Part shown: one piece after another, positions 60,910 to 64,000 of the stretch | How the letters are laid out: every line of letters starts with the position of its first letter | How positions within the stretch are numbered: position 1 is the first letter of the stretch | Assembly (NCBI GenBank): GCA_035772785.1 | Contig: JAOCPU010000044.1 | Location: 1-64,000 of the forward strand | DNA from: Phlebiopsis flavidoalba | Taxonomy: Eukaryota > Basidiomycota > Agaricomycetes > Polyporales > Phanerochaetaceae | DNA: 64,000 bases | Direction: 5' to 3' | Program-made: the position numbers and the translations under genes | The notes under the pieces: model-generated | The model's database searches: none | What the model saw: the letters and a program-made list of their open reading frames with translations, nothing else | Told to the model about the DNA's origin: nothing

Positions 60910-61757
60910 GTCGAGGAGGTAGGTCCAAAGTGGCGGTGAAGCGGGAGTTGCTTATAGACGCGGCTACTTATATTCTCAGAGGATTGACTGTCAGCTGGGC
61001 CATACACACATACTGGGACAGTCGTATCACGCTTCGTTTCCAACCAAGTGGCCTGAAATATGACCGAGTGCACAAGGTCAGAGGACGATACCATGTTCCC
61101 AAGTACCGCCACTAACCCTGTGCCAGAACCCTGCTGGGTCTTACTAGGAAAACGTCAGAGCATTGCAGCCGTTTATTGCGCACTACCCTAGAGGGCTCAT
61201 GACCCCAAGGCCTACACGGAGCCAGAGCAGCACCGTCGACTTCGATGATGACCAAACTCTCCACAACGGCGAACGCCCACGGGGAGTGTTCACTACCGCG
61301 CAGGAGTATCAGGGCGATTCACCTTTTGGGACGAGTCACATTACTCGGATGATGATGAGTACTAAGACACTAATACACGAGACCACTCGACAACCACAGT
61401 CGTGAGGAACCGCTTCCCCGTTCGTACAGCGCATGAGAACACACACTTGCCCTTGCCTGCAACCGATAACATACTAGTATTCGAGCACGACCATGAATGC
61501 ATAGGTATTCTAAAAGCTGTACACCTCAGAAGCATGCCAATGTTCAACTACTATACACATTGAATTTGAAGTTAGAGGATGAAATGATGGCTGTGGGATC
61601 AAATAATAGGGACAGGGTATCTGCTGCAAAAACTATTCAAGCTGTATGTAAAATTAAGCATAGCATGGTATCACTAGGGCTTTCCCGCAACTTGAATCGC
61701 AGACCTAATCTTCGTTGCGCCTTCCCTGAATGAAATGTGAGGCGGTGTAAGCGGTGT
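60910..61757. other. Intergenic, BTB 3 promoter and RING 3' flank
   Basis: Left part contains the BTB 3 promoter. 61480-61740 is AT-rich (AAATGATGG, AATAATAGGG words), fitting a 3' flank of the minus-strand RING gene. A GTAAGT-like site near 61770 inside the RING tail could be a donor, so the RING protein might extend into this stretch. Confidence 0.4.
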
Positions 61758-62816
61758 CTAGCAGCCAAACTTACGATCCCGTTGCTCCCAGTCTAACCTG
61801 AGGCTACCTCCGATTCGCCAGTCTAGAACCGTCTCCTTCACATTCGTCTGGGAATCATGCCTATGCACTTTCCGCTTTCCCTTATCCTTCTCGTCCCTCT
61901 CCGGCCACGGGAGCTCGTCCAGGATAGCTGCGAGCTCGTTGAGCCGCTCCAGAACCGTCTCGCGTGCGAGGCGATTTGGAACCCAGAGACATGGTCGTGT
62001 ATTGCCCAAATTCCATGCGACGCCTTTGCGACAGACGGGACAGTCGAATCGTAGGGTCTTTGTGGTATTGTTGAGCTCGAGATGGGTGTACTGGGAGATG
62101 CAAGAGGCACAGAATGTGTGTCCGCACTGGTGATTTATTGTGATCGAGTACGGGCATGCACTGGGGGCGTGCGCGGATTAGTCAGATTAGATATAGCAAT
62201 CGCCATTCTCTTACAGGATATCGACGCATCTGTCAATTAAGAAGAATCAGGTACATAAGTAACTGTGAATGGCGTTATTCGGAGTAGGAGGGACGCACAA
62301 AGGACACGTATATGTGTTTTCAATTTTCTTGAACAACTGTTTTGCACGCTCCTCCACGGACATCATGCGAATCGACTCCCAGTTCTGCAATTCCCGCTCG
62401 CGTTGATCTAAGGCCGCCTTGACCGAGGCTATCCTATCGAGGGAGAGCTCAAGCTTCGAACAACGCTTCATGAGCTCCGCGTTCTGCTTGTGGACTTTCT
62501 TGACCTCGGCCATCTTTGCCACATCTTCCCCATCGTCCTCATGTTTCCGCTTCAAGCGTCTTCTCTATGAATCTCTGCTCAGCTATCTTTTTCTCCGCAC
62601 GGTCCTCTCCGGCGGGCGCGTCCTAACGCGCTTCGTCGGAGATTTGCTCGAGGAGCTGGACGGTAGAGAGGGCTCATCTGGCGGCGCGGGCGTGCGAGTC
62701 CTGCGCCCACTCCTCCGCACCTCACTCGTCTCTCGCACCAAAGGACCAGGCCCACTCGGCGTCTGGGAGAGCCTCGTGCTCTTGCGCGTGAGTTCTGCGG
62801 CCCTTGCGGCAGGCAT
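61758..62816 (-). CDS. RING-finger protein, likely E3 ubiquitin ligase
   Basis: The ATG at 62816 opens MPAARAAELTRKSTRLSQTP, a basic, Ser/Pro-rich N-terminus (GRRTRTPAPPDEPSLPSSSS, KSPTKRVRTRPPERTVRRKR) to about 62583. After a frame change there is a coiled coil: KRKHEDDGEDVAKMAEVKKV, LMKRCSKLELSLDRIASVKA and LDQRERELQNWESIRMMSVE (62340-62555). The RING begins with ENTYTCPLC near 62300-62325, then, after an intron and frame change, CPYSITINHQCGHTFCASC-ISQYTHLE at 62080-62155 and TLRFDCPVCRKG near 62025-62060. The order C..C...C-G-H-x2-C..C...CPxC is a C3HC4-type RING. A C-terminal helical tail ETVLERLNELAAILDELPWP precedes a basic KGKRKVHRHDSQ and stop at 61758. Substrate unknown. Confidence 0.85.
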
Positions 62817-63752
62817 GTGTGCGCGGCTGCGGACGGTGGGTAGCGACCTGTATGGCTGGCGGGGCACTCGTACGGCCACCGCGTGTGGTGTGTTTCCGCT
62901 TATACTTGCTACGTAGGTGGCCTAGATAGGCTAAAGTCGGTAGTTCGATGTATACGACGGGGGTGAGTCGCGCGCTGAATCTCGGTCGTGTAGTCGATGA
63001 GAGCGCAGATGAGGGTTATGAACGTACAAGCCGAAGACGCCCTCGCGATTTGATTCGCGTCGTTGTGTCTCCGCGTGCGACCACCGCGCGTTCTGTTAGC
63101 TTGTCGGGCTCTAACCGGCTTCATCCTTGTTTGCGTCTGGGCACGGGAAGGTGGTGTATAAAAGACTGCTCAAATGTACAGTGCAACAGTTAGCTATCCC
63201 TTTCGTGCTACTATATTCTCTAACGACGCTTCGACGTCTGAGACCGCTAAATAGAGGCCATGCCACGCGATTATCTTGCCCGCGGACCATCTTATCTCTT
63301 CAGACGCGCGTTTATTTACAGCGCCTGTCAAGCGGGATTGATCGGGTCGGCAGACCCCCGAGTGACAGGGTCTACACTCAGTCTCCGCCCTGTAATGCAA
63401 CATTGACCGCACAAATATGTAAGCAATCCTCTATCAGGGTTAAGCGAGGCGATAGCTAAGCACTAATTTTGGCGTGCCATTGGATAGAAGTGACTGCTCG
63501 CTCTCAGACGGCTTTCGACGCGTCAAATTCGTAAGCAGTCCTTCGTGTCATGCATTGATTCAGGTTCACAAGAGGTTGACAGCGAGATTCTATGACAATA
63601 ATGAGCCCACTAACTAAGCGATATGACCCCCCCCCCCCCAATTAATTGCGTAGGTGAAGGTCATATCAAACGAACGGGCATGATCACACCGGGGTAGCAG
63701 AATGACCAATCTCGCCCGGTAGCCAGAGGTCTAATGCGAGACCTCGAAGTGG
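62817..63752. other. Intergenic, RING promoter
   Basis: A TATAAAA at 63157-63163 on the plus strand is followed at 63259 by an ATG that stays open for 48 codons without a recognised motif, so no gene is called. A run of 10-11 C lies near 63628-63638. The rest shows nothing. Confidence 0.35.
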
Positions 63753-63760
63753 TATATAAA
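63753..63760 (+). promoter_or_regulatory. TATA box of the DJ-1-like gene
   Basis: TATATAAA 87 bases upstream of the ATG at 63840 with a C/T-rich leader between. Confidence 0.65.
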
Positions 63761-63839
63761 GGTCTTGAAGGTCATTCGAGACAGCCTATCACTCTTAGTA
63801 TCCAACACACTTTACTACTCTCTTCTCATCCGCTTGTCG

Positions 63840-64000
63840 ATGGCTCCACATGTCCTCTTCATATTCTCCTCCGCCGGCACTAGCTTGCTAGGAAAGCCAA
63901 CGGTCAGTGCTCCATCGCCTCCAAGAATCCCCATCGACTCATGTGTAACATAATACAGGGATGGTATCTCCCGGAAGCTGCACACCCCTACTACAGTACG
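63840..64000 (+). CDS. DJ-1/PfpI (ThiJ) family protein, 5' part only
   Basis: Exon 1 (63840-63902) reads MAPHVLFIFSSAGTSLLGKP plus T. An intron 63903-63958 (GTCAGT...ATACAG) follows, and exon 2 reads GWYLPEAAHPYYST to the window edge. A beta-strand (VLFIFSSA) followed by a Gly-rich turn and G-(F/W)-x-L-x-E-x-x-x-P is the N-terminus of fungal DJ-1/PfpI-like class I glutamine amidotransferase folds, where that Glu lies in the active-site pocket; relatives include glyoxalase-III-type and stress proteins. Phase is kept across the intron and no disruption is seen. The catalytic Cys would lie beyond the window. Confidence 0.75.

Noticed and set aside
63259..63405. 48-codon frame downstream of a TATA-like site
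   Set aside because: No recognised motif, no splice site, and the stretch is upstream flank of the RING gene; length is within chance.
1..64000. CRISPR arrays, rRNA, IS elements or bacterial operons
   Set aside because: No regularly spaced repeats, no rRNA core sequences, no transposase motifs; introns and a spliced tRNA show eukaryotic nuclear DNA.

Overview
The window looks like nuclear DNA of a filamentous basidiomycete, most likely an agaricomycete. Genes are split by many short GT...AG introns of about 50-80 bases, several starts have TATA boxes 70-95 bases upstream, and there are three BTB/POZ proteins and four Zn(II)2Cys6 regulators of the kind that are expanded in mushrooms. There is also an intron-containing tRNA-Pro. 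Calls were made by reading translations by eye; no database search was possible. Many conserved proteins can only be followed by changing frame every few dozen codons, although family motifs persist, so most CDS limits are locus limits and not exact exon chains.

Layout, left part. Methylenetetrahydrofolate reductase (about 1.07-3.4 kb, +); an unrecognised GC-rich gene (4.7-5.2 kb, -); an unrecognised gene (8.1-8.9 kb, -) close to the start of an ELMO/CED-12 protein (9.0-12.1 kb, +); a TmpA-like membrane protein (13.3-15.2 kb, +); tRNA-Pro(AGG) (15.65-15.74 kb, -); two adjacent proline-rich or Cys-rich stretches (16.2-17.8 kb, +); a secreted class 3 lipase (18.2-19.6 kb, -); and a Zn2Cys6 regulator (22.3-23.5 kb, -).

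Middle. A small cytochrome c oxidase subunit (26.7-27.0 kb, +); a secreted GH5 exo-beta-1,3-glucanase, the cleanest long gene (28.0-30.2 kb, +); two BTB proteins (30.8-31.9 and 33.6-34.8 kb, +); trimethylguanosine synthase TGS1 (36.8-38.2 kb, -); a Zn2Cys6 regulator (38.4-40.3 kb, +); an AlkB-like 2OG-Fe(II) oxygenase with an N-terminal Cys4 motif (40.7-42.2 kb, +); and an unrecognised gene (45.0-45.6 kb, +) facing ARP8.

Right part. ARP8 (45.8-49.1 kb, -); two paralogous Zn2Cys6 regulators in tandem (50.2-52.2 and 53.9-55.8 kb, +); squalene synthase ERG9 (56.7-58.5 kb, -), divergent from a small unrecognised gene (58.8-59.0 kb, +); a third BTB protein (59.9-60.9 kb, -); a RING-finger protein (61.8-62.8 kb, -); and the first two exons of a DJ-1/PfpI-like protein cut by the window end (63.84 kb onward, +).

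The genes do not form one pathway. Housekeeping functions (folate, sterol, respiration, snRNA capping, chromatin remodelling) are interleaved with lineage-expanded regulators. No CRISPR, rRNA, transposon or secondary-metabolite cluster was seen. Several stretches of 1-3 kb hold nothing I can read, and some may be genes too degraded in this sequence to recognise.
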